A stretch of DNA of 64,000 nucleotides from contig NZ_NGJN01000001.1 in assembly GCF_002266855.1 (NCBI RefSeq), positions 124,001 to 188,000 of the forward strand, given 5' to 3'. The DNA is from Winogradskyella aurantia (lineage in GTDB: Bacteria > Bacteroidota > Bacteroidia > Flavobacteriales > Flavobacteriaceae). The notes beneath the pieces are model-generated. The model worked only from the letters and a program-made list of their open reading frames with translations. It was not told where the DNA came from and made no database searches. The translations under genes were made by a program, and so were the position numbers. Of this stretch, positions 8,784 to 17,768 are shown piece after piece; within the stretch, counting starts at the first letter, position 1; every line of letters starts with the position of its first letter.

Positions 8784-9941
8784 TTACTCCAACCAAGATT
8801 TAAAATAATCTTCGTCAGCGATTTTCAAAGCTTCTTCGGTTACTTTTAAAGGTTTAAATGTATCTACCATAACCGCCAATTCATCGGTTTTCACTTTGCC
8901 AATACTGCGCTCCATTGCTCCAGGGTGTGGACCATGAGGAATCCCTGCTGGGTGTAATGAAATGTGGCCCGCTGCAATATCGTTTCTGCTCATAAAATCA
9001 CCATCCACATAATACAATACCTCATCACTATCAATATTACTATGGTTGTACGGTGCCGGAACAGCGAGCGGATGATAATCATATAACCGTGGCACAAAAC
9101 TGCACACCACGAAAGCATCCGTCTCAAAGGTTTGATGAACTGGTGGTGGTTGGTGAATACGACCTGTTATAGGTTCAAAATCGTGAATGGAGAAGGCATA
9201 CGGATAGTTGTAACCGTCATAGCCCACAACATCAAAAGGATGTGAGGCATAAACCATATCAAAAATCTCATCTTGTTTTTTTATTTTTATTAAAAATTCA
9301 CCAGACTCGTTATAAGTCTCTAGTTCTTGTGGTTGGCGCAAATCGCGCTCACAAAACGGAGAATGTTCTAATAATTGTCCAAACCAATTGCGGTAACGTT
9401 TTGGTGTGTATATTGGCCGATAGGATTCTACAATAAACAAGCGATTGTCCTCATTATCAAAATCGAGCTTGTAAATGGTTCCTCTAGGTACTAATAGATA
9501 ATCTCCATATTTAAAATCGAGATTGCCTAGCATGGTTCTCAATTTTCCGGTGCCTTTATGAACAAAAATCAATTCGTCGGCATCGGTATTTTTATAAAAA
9601 TAATCTTTGGTTGCGTGTTTTGGAGCGGCTAAGATGATATTACAATCGCTATTGGTGAGTACTACCTTTCGGCTTTCTAAATAATCGTTTTCTGGTTTTA
9701 CTTGAAAACCTCTAAATCGATAGGATTGCATATTATTAGCTTTGGCCACTTTTGGCGCTACGCTGTATTGCTTTCTAATCTCTTTGACCTGTGTTGGGCG
9801 TTGCTCGTGATAACTATTGGTAGACATCCCATCGAAACCAATGGTACCGAACAATTGCTCGTAATAAAAGCTGCCATCAGGCTTTTTAAACTGCGTATGG
9901 CGCTTTGGTGGAATTTTTCCTAATTTATGATAAAATGGCAT
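8784..9941 (-). CDS. hmgA: Homogentisate 1,2-dioxygenase
   Basis: This 385-residue cupin-type Fe(II) dioxygenase opens the ring of homogentisate to give maleylacetoacetate. The iron-binding region HPAGIPHGPHPGAMERSIG near residue 345 and the upstream PPPVHQTFETDAFVVCSFVPR are clear. At 385 residues it is shorter than the roughly 430-440 of animal and proteobacterial enzymes, as I would expect for Bacteroidota forms. It is the first gene of the hmgA-hppD pair. The next enzymes, maleylacetoacetate isomerase and fumarylacetoacetase, are not in this window. The 235 bp upstream (9942-10176) hold no gene. Confidence 0.96.
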   Translation of the reverse strand: MPFYHKLGKIPPKRHTQFKKPDGSFYYEQLFGTIGFDGMSTNSYHEQRPTQVKEIRKQYSVAPKVAKANNMQSYRFRGFQVKPENDYLESRKVVLTNSDCNIILAAPKHATKDYFYKNTDADELIFVHKGTGKLRTMLGNLDFKYGDYLLVPRGTIYKLDFDNEDNRLFIVESYRPIYTPKRYRNWFGQLLEHSPFCERDLRQPQELETYNESGEFLIKIKKQDEIFDMVYASHPFDVVGYDGYNYPYAFSIHDFEPITGRIHQPPPVHQTFETDAFVVCSFVPRLYDYHPLAVPAPYNHSNIDSDEVLYYVDGDFMSRNDIAAGHISLHPAGIPHGPHPGAMERSIGKVKTDELAVMVDTFKPLKVTEEALKIADEDYFKSWLE

Positions 9942-10176
9942 GGTATTAGAATTTATTATTATGACAATATCCCCTTGATATTGAATTATATGAGGGGCTT
10001 AATAAATTATCTTAAAGGTACAAAAAATGCGCAGTTATTCCGGGTTCCTTTTTATAAGGAAATGCAAATGAAGTTTGAGATTTTCCCAGAATAGTTTCAT
10101 AAAAATACAAATATCTAAAATTTAAATGAGATACTGAAATGCAGAAATAATCTCAGTTTATAATCGTCTTGATTTA

Positions 10177-12441
10177 TCAGAACCAAAAACCAAGATTAAA
10201 AAACCAATAGCTATTGCCTGTTTCTGGTGAGTAGGTATATTTCCCTTCCAAAGGTCCTAAAAAAGTCTCTAAGGAATAGCCTATAGCGTAGCCCGTAAAA
10301 TCTGGTGAAGACAGCCAATTACCAGTATCGAATAAACGGTCTTCTACATTGGCATAATTTGCTGCAAAAATGATATGATGATTATTCAACCACTCATAAT
10401 CTAAAGTAAATACCGCCTTCACAAAACTATCTCCTGTTATATCAATAAAATCATAGCCATAAAAGGAACTAAAATTATTGATGAAGTTATTTGCATAACC
10501 TCCAAGTGCAAATCCAAGGGTCGTAGTAGAATTATCGCCAAGTTTAAAACCGCCACTGGTTTCTGTTCTAAAGGCTAACTTATCATTAAAGCTAAAGGCA
10601 TAGCCTATATCTGCCTTTGCAATAGAAAACGGCCGAAAAGTCTCATTAAAGCCTGATGCCCCAAGATACCAATGAAAATCACCACTAAAGTAAGCTCCAC
10701 GTTTAGGAAAGTAGGGATCACTAAACGAGTCAAAATCAAGACTCCCAAAAACACTGTAGTAATCCGTATTCTCAAAAATAAAGTCATCCTCTTGGTTAGG
10801 GTCAATTAATGTTTCTGAGGTGATTTTTAAAAGCTTATGCTCACCTCCCAACCTTAGGGCAAAATCTTTTCTAAATAAGGTTTGGATATAAACCTGATTG
10901 GTAAAATCTTGAAGCTGAACTTCAACTTTGTTCAAATTAGCTAAAAGTGGTGATGTATCCTCTAAAATTAAATCGGGATTGATATTTTTACTGAACTGGT
11001 TGTAACGCGAATTAAAACCCAAACTGATGTAAAACCCTTTGTCAATGAAATAATCAAAATTATACCTAGAATTATCTCCCAAAATTAAATCCAATGAAGC
11101 AATATCATTATTAAATAAAAGTCGTTTTTTAGTGATGTTGGCCAAAACAGCACTTTTATAAAGATCATCATAATGTAAGCCCAATTTTAGGAAGGTACTT
11201 GTCCTAGACTCCCTAATTTGACCTCTTAAATGATATTCTCCTTGCGTCTCTGAAGGCTGTAATTCATATCTAAATGTGTCGAAATTATTAGTAGCAATTA
11301 GGTTGTTAATGCCGCGTCTAAACCTTTCATACGTAATATTCTCTCCTCCCCGCAATTTCAATTTCCCTAAGAGATAGGACCTTGTATACTTTTCATTTCC
11401 GGTGAGTTCAATGGACGCAATTTTAATACTATCTGGTGGCGTAATGGTTGCCTCACTGAATTCTTCAGGCTGTTTTTTCACTAAGCCTCTTAGTTCCTGG
11501 ACTTTTGCTCGTGCCGCAGTCTCTCCATTTGCAATGATATCCTGACCTTCGCTAAATGAAACGACTGAATAATCCATGATATCGGGTTTGATATAGATAT
11601 CCGTTAAGGGCGCTTTATCCTTCATGGCATAGACCGTACGGAAATTATTGATTTGTGCTAGAATATCGATAGCTGACTCTAGAGATTCCCTGTCTCGTAA
11701 ATCATCCTGTACATCTACACCTATAATAATATCCATTCCTTTGTCGCGGAGTTCTTCAACAGGGAAATTATTAGTTACACCTCCATCAACTAATATCCTA
11801 TCGCCTATAACCACAGGCTGAAACAATGATGGTAATGCACCACTAGCGGTTACAGCTTCCGCCAAATTGCCTTTATCCATTACTAAAGATTCTCCTGTTT
11901 CTATATCGGTGGCTATACAAAAGAAGGGGATGGGCAAATTTTCAAAATTATCTATATGGTTAACGGGAAGCATTAGTTGGTACAATAGATTATAGACGTT
12001 CTGACCTCTAGAAAGTGCTGATGGTAAGGAAATTCTAAATTTCTCAAAAGGTAAAGAAACAGCATATTTTGCGGCGCCTTCGCGCTCAAAAAAAGACTGC
12101 GCCGAACGCTCAAATTTATCGTTTATGAGTAAATCAAAATCTTGACTGTTGAATAACTCCTCTAATTGTTTCCCAGAATAGCCCGAAGCATATAAGGAGC
12201 CTATTATTGCTCCCATACTCGTACCTGCGATATAATCTATTTTAACACCTAGGCTATCTATAATCTTTAGGGCACCAATATGTGCAAAACCTTTGGCCCC
12301 ACCACCGCTTAAAACAAGTCCGATTTTTGGTTCATTGGAATCTTGTGAAAAACAGCCACAAGAAATCAAAAATACCGCAATCAAAGTCATTAAAAGCTGT
12401 AAGCCTTTTACGGATATAGAATATTTTTTATACGTTTTCAA
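10177..12441 (-). CDS. Patatin-like phospholipase with BamA-like barrel (type Vd-like)
   Basis: Up to 770 residues in three parts: a signal peptide, a patatin lipase domain and a C-terminal POTRA plus 16-strand BamA-like barrel. In numbering from the upstream ATG at 12489, the lipase shows the oxyanion motif GGGAKG (62-67), nucleophile Ser91 in GTSMG and Asp235 in DGG. This is the PlpD-like design of type Vd autotransporters, anchored in the outer membrane. I favour a TTG start at 12441, 1 base after the uvrC stop, because it gives a normal signal peptide with a basic n-region. ATG 12489 would overlap uvrC by 47 bp, and ATG 12390 would lack the basic region. Confidence 0.9.
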   Translation of the reverse strand: MKTYKKYSISVKGLQLLMTLIAVFLISCGCFSQDSNEPKIGLVLSGGGAKGFAHIGALKIIDSLGVKIDYIAGTSMGAIIGSLYASGYSGKQLEELFNSQDFDLLINDKFERSAQSFFEREGAAKYAVSLPFEKFRISLPSALSRGQNVYNLLYQLMLPVNHIDNFENLPIPFFCIATDIETGESLVMDKGNLAEAVTASGALPSLFQPVVIGDRILVDGGVTNNFPVEELRDKGMDIIIGVDVQDDLRDRESLESAIDILAQINNFRTVYAMKDKAPLTDIYIKPDIMDYSVVSFSEGQDIIANGETAARAKVQELRGLVKKQPEEFSEATITPPDSIKIASIELTGNEKYTRSYLLGKLKLRGGENITYERFRRGINNLIATNNFDTFRYELQPSETQGEYHLRGQIRESRTSTFLKLGLHYDDLYKSAVLANITKKRLLFNNDIASLDLILGDNSRYNFDYFIDKGFYISLGFNSRYNQFSKNINPDLILEDTSPLLANLNKVEVQLQDFTNQVYIQTLFRKDFALRLGGEHKLLKITSETLIDPNQEDDFIFENTDYYSVFGSLDFDSFSDPYFPKRGAYFSGDFHWYLGASGFNETFRPFSIAKADIGYAFSFNDKLAFRTETSGGFKLGDNSTTTLGFALGGYANNFINNFSSFYGYDFIDITGDSFVKAVFTLDYEWLNNHHIIFAANYANVEDRLFDTGNWLSSPDFTGYAIGYSLETFLGPLEGKYTYSPETGNSYWFFNLGFWF

Positions 12442-12442
12442 G

Positions 12443-14236
12443 TTATTCTTTATGATAGTAATTGTAAATTTTATTTGCTCTAGAAGCACCTATAATAGGC
12501 TCTAGCTCATCTAATTTAGCATTGGCAATACGCTTTACGGTTTTAAAGTGCTTCATTAAATCAACGATGGTTTGCTCGCCTACACCATTAATGTTTTCTA
12601 GTTCTGTTTTCAGCGCACTCTTACTGCGTTTGTTTCGGTGATGTTCAATTCCAAATCTATGTGCTTCGTTACGTAATTGTTGAATAATCTTTAAGGTTTC
12701 ACTTTTCTTGTCTAAATATAAAGGAATTGGATCATCTGGGTAAAACAATTCCTCTAATCTTTTTGCAATTCCGATAATCGCTATTTTTCCGCGTAAGCCT
12801 AACAGGTCTAGACTTTTTAACGCTGACGATAACTGCCCTTTTCCCCCATCAATGATGACTAATTGTGGTAAAGGCTGGTCTTCCTCCAATAATCTTTTAT
12901 AACGTCGATAAACAACTTCTTCCATAGAAGCAAAATCATCTGGTCCTTCTACTGTTTTTATATTAAAATGCCTATAGTCTTTTTTACTTGGCTTTCCGTT
13001 TTTAAAGACCACGCAAGCCGCCACCGGATTAGTCCCTTGGATGTTGGAATTATCGAAACATTCTATATGCCTTGGCTCTTCACTTAAGCGTAAATCGGCC
13101 TTCATTTGCGCCATAATACGATTGGCATGCCTATCTGGATCGACTATTTTTATTTGCTTTAGTTTATCCATTCGGTAGTACTTCGCATTTCGTTCAGACA
13201 GATCCACTATGCTTTTTTTATCGCCTAACTTGGGGACGCTAACCTTTACTTCCTCTCCCAAGTCTACTTTAAATGGGACATAAATCTCTTTCGAGTTAGA
13301 GTTGAAGCGCTGCCGTATTTCGGTTATGGCCAATTCTAGCAGTTGTTTATCTGATTCTTGTAGCTTCTTTTTTAGTTCAAGGGTATGCGATCTAATTATT
13401 GAACCATAACTCAATTGCAAAAAATTAACATAGGCATATGTTTCATCACTTACAATAGAAAAGACATCGACATTACTGATTTTAGGGTTGACTATAGTTG
13501 ATTTAGATTGATAATTCTCAAGGATTTCAAGCTTTTCCTTAATTTTCTGTGCATCTTCAAACTGCATATTTGCAGCAAAGGTTTTCATTTGCTTTCTAAA
13601 CTGTTGGAGGGAATCTTTAAAATTGCCTTTTAATATTTCCCGGATTGCCTCAATATTGGAATGGTATTCTTCTTCGGTCTCTTTGCCTTCACAAGCGCCC
13701 TTGCAATTACCTAAATGATATTCTAAACAGACTCTATATTTACCGGCTTCAATTTTAGCTTCAGATAAATCATAATTACACGTTCGCAATTGATACAATC
13801 CTTTTATCAGTCCTAAAAGTGTTTTAACGGTTTTCATACTGGTGTATGGGCCAAAATACTCAGACCCATCCTTAATGACCCTGCGTGTAGGGAACACTCT
13901 AGGAAAACGTTCGTTTTTGACGCATATCCAAGGATAAGATTTATCATCCTTGAGCATTACATTATACTTGGGCTGATACTTCTTTATAAAATTATTTTCA
14001 AGCAGTAAGGCATCATTTTCGGTATCGACAACAATATGTTTTATGGAGGCAATATTTTTTACTAAAACCCTGGTCTTACCATAGTCGTGATGTTTTGTAA
14101 AATAACTGCTTACCCGCTTTTTGATATCCTTTGCCTTCCCCACATAAATCAACCTGTCATCAACATCAAAATATTGATAAACCCCAGGTTGGTGGGGTAA
14201 TGTTCTAATCTGAATATCCAAGGCTGTTTCTGGCAT
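12443..14236 (-). CDS. uvrC: UvrABC excinuclease subunit C
   Basis: This 597-residue protein makes the two incisions flanking DNA damage in nucleotide excision repair. Domains in order are GIY-YIG endonuclease (LPHQPGVYQYF, LIYVGKAKDIKKRVSSYF), a cysteine-rich middle segment, a UVR motif (FEDAQKIKEKLEILENYQ), an RNase-H-like endonuclease (IECFDNSNIQGTNPVAACVVF) and C-terminal helix-hairpin-helices (LENINGVGEQTI). Length and domain order are normal. It is divergent from the rimB-like gene. Confidence 0.97.
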   Translation of the reverse strand: MPETALDIQIRTLPHQPGVYQYFDVDDRLIYVGKAKDIKKRVSSYFTKHHDYGKTRVLVKNIASIKHIVVDTENDALLLENNFIKKYQPKYNVMLKDDKSYPWICVKNERFPRVFPTRRVIKDGSEYFGPYTSMKTVKTLLGLIKGLYQLRTCNYDLSEAKIEAGKYRVCLEYHLGNCKGACEGKETEEEYHSNIEAIREILKGNFKDSLQQFRKQMKTFAANMQFEDAQKIKEKLEILENYQSKSTIVNPKISNVDVFSIVSDETYAYVNFLQLSYGSIIRSHTLELKKKLQESDKQLLELAITEIRQRFNSNSKEIYVPFKVDLGEEVKVSVPKLGDKKSIVDLSERNAKYYRMDKLKQIKIVDPDRHANRIMAQMKADLRLSEEPRHIECFDNSNIQGTNPVAACVVFKNGKPSKKDYRHFNIKTVEGPDDFASMEEVVYRRYKRLLEEDQPLPQLVIIDGGKGQLSSALKSLDLLGLRGKIAIIGIAKRLEELFYPDDPIPLYLDKKSETLKIIQQLRNEAHRFGIEHHRNKRSKSALKTELENINGVGEQTIVDLMKHFKTVKRIANAKLDELEPIIGASRANKIYNYYHKE

Positions 14237-14292
14237 AAGACCAAAGGTAAGTAATCATAAAAAAATAGTGAATTTTGATTGAAGTTTATCAC

Positions 14293-14300
14293 TATCTTGC
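14293..14300 (+). promoter_or_regulatory. Candidate -7 element upstream of the rimB-like gene
   Basis: TATCTTGC resembles the Bacteroidota -7 consensus TAnnTTTG with one mismatch, and a TTTG lies 15 bp upstream (14274-14277), slightly closer than ideal. It is 26 bp before the ATG at 14326. The same 11-base string TATCTTGCGCC occurs at 53816-53826 upstream of another plus-strand gene. Confidence 0.35.
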
Positions 14301-14325
14301 GCCACTTTTTATAATTCGAATCTTT

Positions 14326-14769
14326 ATGAAAAAAATATTGGGGCGTACGGATATTATTGACTTTCCAAAGCTTAAGCTATATAATGTTAATGTAAAAATT
14401 GATACGGGTGCTTACACTTCGGCTATTCATTGTTCAAGTATTATGGAACGCGATGGAAAATTGCACTGCATCTTTGATCCCATGGATGATAAATCACACA
14501 AAGAACAAAGCATAGTATTTGACAATTATTCCCTTACCGATGTTAAAAGCAGCAATGGTCACAGGGAAAACCGATTTAAAATCAAAACTGAGGTCATTTT
14601 CTTTGGGAAACAGTACAATATTAACTTAACTTTAAGCACCAGAGACGATATGAAATATCCTGTACTTATCGGAAGGCAGTTTCTAAGTAAAAAATTTTTA
14701 GTCGACGTTGATTTAGTCAATCAATCCTTTAATCATACCATTAATGAATATAGTAATTCTCTCACGTAA
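14326..14769 (+). CDS. RimB-like retropepsin-type protease (ATP-dependent zinc protease family, COG4067)
   Basis: The 147-residue protein carries an aspartic-protease-like [12 protein letters not shown] segment (Asp26-Thr27-Gly28) and the GRQFL segment near the end that is typical of the family often labelled ATP-dependent zinc protease. The nearest characterised relative known to me is RimB, which works with the glutamate ligase RimK on ribosomal protein S6. I chose ATG 14326; an upstream TTG at 14275 would add 17 poorly matching residues. It overlaps rimK by 26 bp, so the two are translationally linked. Confidence 0.82.
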   Translation: MKKILGRTDIIDFPKLKLYNVNVKIDTGAYTSAIHCSSIMERDGKLHCIFDPMDDKSHKEQSIVFDNYSLTDVKSSNGHRENRFKIKTEVIFFGKQYNINLTLSTRDDMKYPVLIGRQFLSKKFLVDVDLVNQSFNHTINEYSNSLT

Positions 14770-15619
14770 TTCTCATTTATACTCCACAAAGCGTCTAATT
14801 GAAGAGGCAGAAAATAGAGGCCATGACGTAGAGGTTATTGACCCACTTAAGTGTGATATTATTATAGAGAAAGAAAAACCAACCATTTATTATAAGGATC
14901 GGTACCTTGACTATGTGGATGCCATTATACCGCGTATTGGTGCGTCCGTAACCTTTTTTGGTTGTGCCGTGGTCCGTCAGTTTGAAATGATGAACGTCTT
15001 TACAACCGTTACCTCAGACGCCATAATACGAAGTAGGGATAAATTACGAAGTTTTCAAAGACTGTCTAAGGCCGGTGTGGGTATGCCCAAAACTGTTTTT
15101 ACCAACTATTCGCGAGATGTTGAAGAAGTCTTAGCCCATGTTGGTGGCCCTCCTGTTATTATAAAACTACTTGAAGGTACACAAGGACTGGGTGTGGTTT
15201 TGGCAGAATCAAAAAATGCGGCAGAATCTGTTCTTGAAGCCTTTAATGGTTTACAGGCAAGAGCATTGGTTCAAGAATATATTCAAGAAGCTAAAGGGGC
15301 AGATCTAAGAGCCCTTATTGTCGATGGTCAAGTGGTTGGCGCTATGAAACGTCAGGGCCGAGACGGAGAGTTCCGCTCTAATCTGCATAGAGGCGGAAGT
15401 GCACAATATATTAAACTCTCTGAAGACGAACTTAAATTAGCCATTAAGGCTGCACGGGCACTGAAGTTGCCGGTTTGTGGTGTGGATATGTTGCAATCTA
15501 GCCGAGGGCCTTTGATAATGGAAATTAACTCTACCCCAGGGCTAGAAGGCATAGAAGGCGCAACCCAAAAAAATATAGCACGCGCTATCATTACTTTTAT
15601 AGAACGTAATAGAAGTTAG
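14744..15619 (+). CDS. rimK: RimK-type alpha-L-glutamate ligase
   Basis: The 291-residue ATP-grasp enzyme is very close in layout to RimK, which adds glutamates to the C-terminus of ribosomal protein S6. Visible are the N-terminal RimK domain ([20 protein letters not shown]), the ATP-binding loop [30 protein letters not shown] and the magnesium site [17 protein letters not shown]. It starts inside the 3' end of the rimB-like gene and its TAG stop abuts the ATG of the next gene. Its neighbours, a peptidase and a desuccinylase-type hydrolase, fit a modify-and-remove cycle, but the actual target here is inferred. Confidence 0.93.
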   Translation: MNIVILSRNSHLYSTKRLIEEAENRGHDVEVIDPLKCDIIIEKEKPTIYYKDRYLDYVDAIIPRIGASVTFFGCAVVRQFEMMNVFTTVTSDAIIRSRDKLRSFQRLSKAGVGMPKTVFTNYSRDVEEVLAHVGGPPVIIKLLEGTQGLGVVLAESKNAAESVLEAFNGLQARALVQEYIQEAKGADLRALIVDGQVVGAMKRQGRDGEFRSNLHRGGSAQYIKLSEDELKLAIKAARALKLPVCGVDMLQSSRGPLIMEINSTPGLEGIEGATQKNIARAIITFIERNRS

Positions 15620-16588
15620 ATGAGTGAAAGGGAAGTATTACATATTTTAGGTGAAAAAGTTGGGCTTGGTAAAAGTGCTAGGGTCAGTTTTAATGTCGCT
15701 AAACTACATACCCAGAATAGCATAGATGTCCCGGTGATTATTGAACGGTCAAAAAAGCCAGGTCCAACCGTACTGATTACTGCAGGTATTCATGGTGACG
15801 AAGTCAATGGTGTAGAAATTGTGCGTCAAATTATTGCGAAAGGCATTAATAAACCTAAGAAAGGAACTGTGATCTGCATTCCGGTTATCAATGTGTTTGG
15901 CTTTATTCATATGGATAGGGAATTTCCGGATGGACGAGATCTAAACCGTGTGTTCCCAGGAAGCAAAACCGGATCTTTAGCCGGTAGGGTAGCCCATAAG
16001 CTAATGACAGAAATCGTGCCGCATGCCGACCTAGTTTTAGATTTTCACACAGGAGGATCTGATCGTTTTAACGCTGCACAAATCCGAATTGCTAAAAATC
16101 AGATTATTCTAAATGAGCTAGCAGAGGTTTTTGGAGCACCATTGATATATTATTCTAAAAACTTAAATAAATCATTTCGTAATTCATGCTACAAACAAGG
16201 ATTACCTATGTTATTATTTGAAGGTGGAAAATCCTTCCACATCGATAAAACCATAACCAACACAGGCGTCAACGGTACTAAACGTATCCTTCACCATCTC
16301 GGTATGCTGGGCAGTAAATTTAAAGTGTCTAGACCTAAAAAGAGCTGCATACGGATTTTAGATAGCAAGTGGGTCAGAGCCAACCATTCTGGAATGTTCA
16401 AAGCCACGGTAAGCGTAAATACACAAGTAAAAAAAGGTAAGGTGTTAGGACACATCACCGATCCCTACGGAAGTTTTAACCATTTTGTAAAAGCCCCTAA
16501 CGATGGCTATATTTTTAACGTAAACGAATCGCCCATAATCTATCAAGGCGATGCTATATTTCATATTTCTACAAAAGTTGAATCTTGA
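15620..16588 (+). CDS. Succinylglutamate desuccinylase/aspartoacylase family hydrolase
   Basis: The 322-residue zinc hydrolase belongs to the AstE/AspA branch of the M14 carboxypeptidase superfamily. Zinc ligands are His58 and Glu61 in GIHGDEVNG and a His in DFHTGG, and the substrate-binding DLNRVFPG motif is present. A C-terminal beta domain (about 260-320) resembles the lipoyl-like end of the family. It follows rimK with no gap and overlaps the next start by one TTGA. Family members remove acyl groups from amino acids; cleavage of glutamate tails added by RimK is an inference from context. Confidence 0.88.
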   Translation: MSEREVLHILGEKVGLGKSARVSFNVAKLHTQNSIDVPVIIERSKKPGPTVLITAGIHGDEVNGVEIVRQIIAKGINKPKKGTVICIPVINVFGFIHMDREFPDGRDLNRVFPGSKTGSLAGRVAHKLMTEIVPHADLVLDFHTGGSDRFNAAQIRIAKNQIILNELAEVFGAPLIYYSKNLNKSFRNSCYKQGLPMLLFEGGKSFHIDKTITNTGVNGTKRILHHLGMLGSKFKVSRPKKSCIRILDSKWVRANHSGMFKATVSVNTQVKKGKVLGHITDPYGSFNHFVKAPNDGYIFNVNESPIIYQGDAIFHISTKVES

Positions 16589-17151
16589 AAAAACAAGAAC
16601 TCAGAAAGACCTATAAAACCCTGCGCAAATCCTTAAATGCAGAACAGATTGAGGAGTATAGCTTGGCCATTGCCAATCAACTCTTACGATTAGATATTTG
16701 GGATTTTGAGTTTTATCATTTGTTCTTACCAATTAAAGAACAGCATGAAATTAATACCGAGTATATCCTCAATATTTTGGCGGGGAAGGACAAAAATGTG
16801 GTCATTTCTAAAAGTAATTTTGAAGACCGTAGTATGAAGCATTACCTATTAACGGATACTACTACAATAAGAAAAAACAGCTACAATATTCCAGAACCCG
16901 TTGGTGGTATCGAAATAGCAACATCTCAGTTAGAGGTGGTTTTTATTCCGCTATTAGCTTTTGATAAAACCGGAAATCGTATTGGGTATGGCAAAGGCTT
17001 TTATGATCGCTTTTTAGCCAGTTGTAAACCTGAAACGCTTAAAATTGGCCTATCTTTTTTTGACGCTGAAACTGAAGTCTTTGACGTTTCAGACGAAGAT
17101 ATTGGTCTAGATTATTGTGTGACGCCTGAAAAAATTTACAGATTCAATTAA
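16585..17151 (+). CDS. 5-Formyltetrahydrofolate cyclo-ligase
   Basis: The 188-residue enzyme converts 5-formyl-THF into 5,10-methenyl-THF using ATP, recycling a folate storage form. The family motifs are an N-terminal KKQELRKTYKTLRKSL and the C-terminal GNRIGYGKGFYDRFL nucleotide-binding segment. The start codon is TTG, overlapping the TGA of the preceding gene (TTGA at 16585-16588), so translation is probably coupled. It converges with the response regulator gene, leaving only 4 bp between stops and no hairpin terminator. Confidence 0.93.
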   Translation: MKKQELRKTYKTLRKSLNAEQIEEYSLAIANQLLRLDIWDFEFYHLFLPIKEQHEINTEYILNILAGKDKNVVISKSNFEDRSMKHYLLTDTTTIRKNSYNIPEPVGGIEIATSQLEVVFIPLLAFDKTGNRIGYGKGFYDRFLASCKPETLKIGLSFFDAETEVFDVSDEDIGLDYCVTPEKIYRFN

Positions 17152-17155
17152 ATGA

Positions 17156-17755
17156 CTATCCCAGTTTTTTGATGAGTTCTACTTTTGAACTTACCTCAAA
17201 TAACTGATAAATGCGTTTCTGATAGCTTTTAACGGTATTAACGCTGATATGCAGTGTTTCGGCTGCTTCTTTATAAGAGGACCCTGTTACAAATGCCTTG
17301 AGCAGATCAAATTCGCGATCTGAGAGGAGAACATTAAAATGGTCTGAAATATAAGTACGGCTTAGCGTTAGTTTTTCATTTTCGGAATTGAATTTGTGCA
17401 AGGCGAAGTCTACATTAACCTTTAAATCAAGCTCATTAAAAGGTTTTACAATATACCCATAGGGCAAGGTCGCTTTTGCTTTGTTTAAGGTATAATCATC
17501 CGTAGAGGCGGTGAGAAAAATATATGGTAAACGGTATTTTGTTCTGATAATCTCTGCCAAATCTATACCCGATAAACTTCCCTTAATATTAATATCCAAT
17601 AGCACTAAATCAATATCTGGATTGGCAATAGCATCTAAAGCCCGGTCGCCATTCATCACAATACCACTGACCACATGGCCTAACTTTTCTAAGTTAAATT
17701 TAATGTCTTCAGCAATAAGACCTTCATCTTCAACGATTAAAATAGTTGCCTTCAT
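17156..17755 (-). CDS. LuxR-type response regulator
   Basis: The 199-residue protein has a receiver domain (IVEDE at the start, phosphoacceptor Asp54 in LVLLDINIKG, Lys104 in GYIVKPFNEL) followed by a LuxR/NarL helix-turn-helix (LSDREFDLLKAF, HISVNTVKSYQKRI). I chose ATG 17755; a longer frame to 17836 would run into the kinase gene. It starts 13 bp after the stop of the TPR histidine kinase gene, its likely partner. DNA targets are unknown. Confidence 0.93.
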   Translation of the reverse strand: MKATILIVEDEGLIAEDIKFNLEKLGHVVSGIVMNGDRALDAIANPDIDLVLLDINIKGSLSGIDLAEIIRTKYRLPYIFLTASTDDYTLNKAKATLPYGYIVKPFNELDLKVNVDFALHKFNSENEKLTLSRTYISDHFNVLLSDREFDLLKAFVTGSSYKEAAETLHISVNTVKSYQKRIYQLFEVSSKVELIKKLG

Positions 17756-17768
17756 AGCAGTAAGATAT

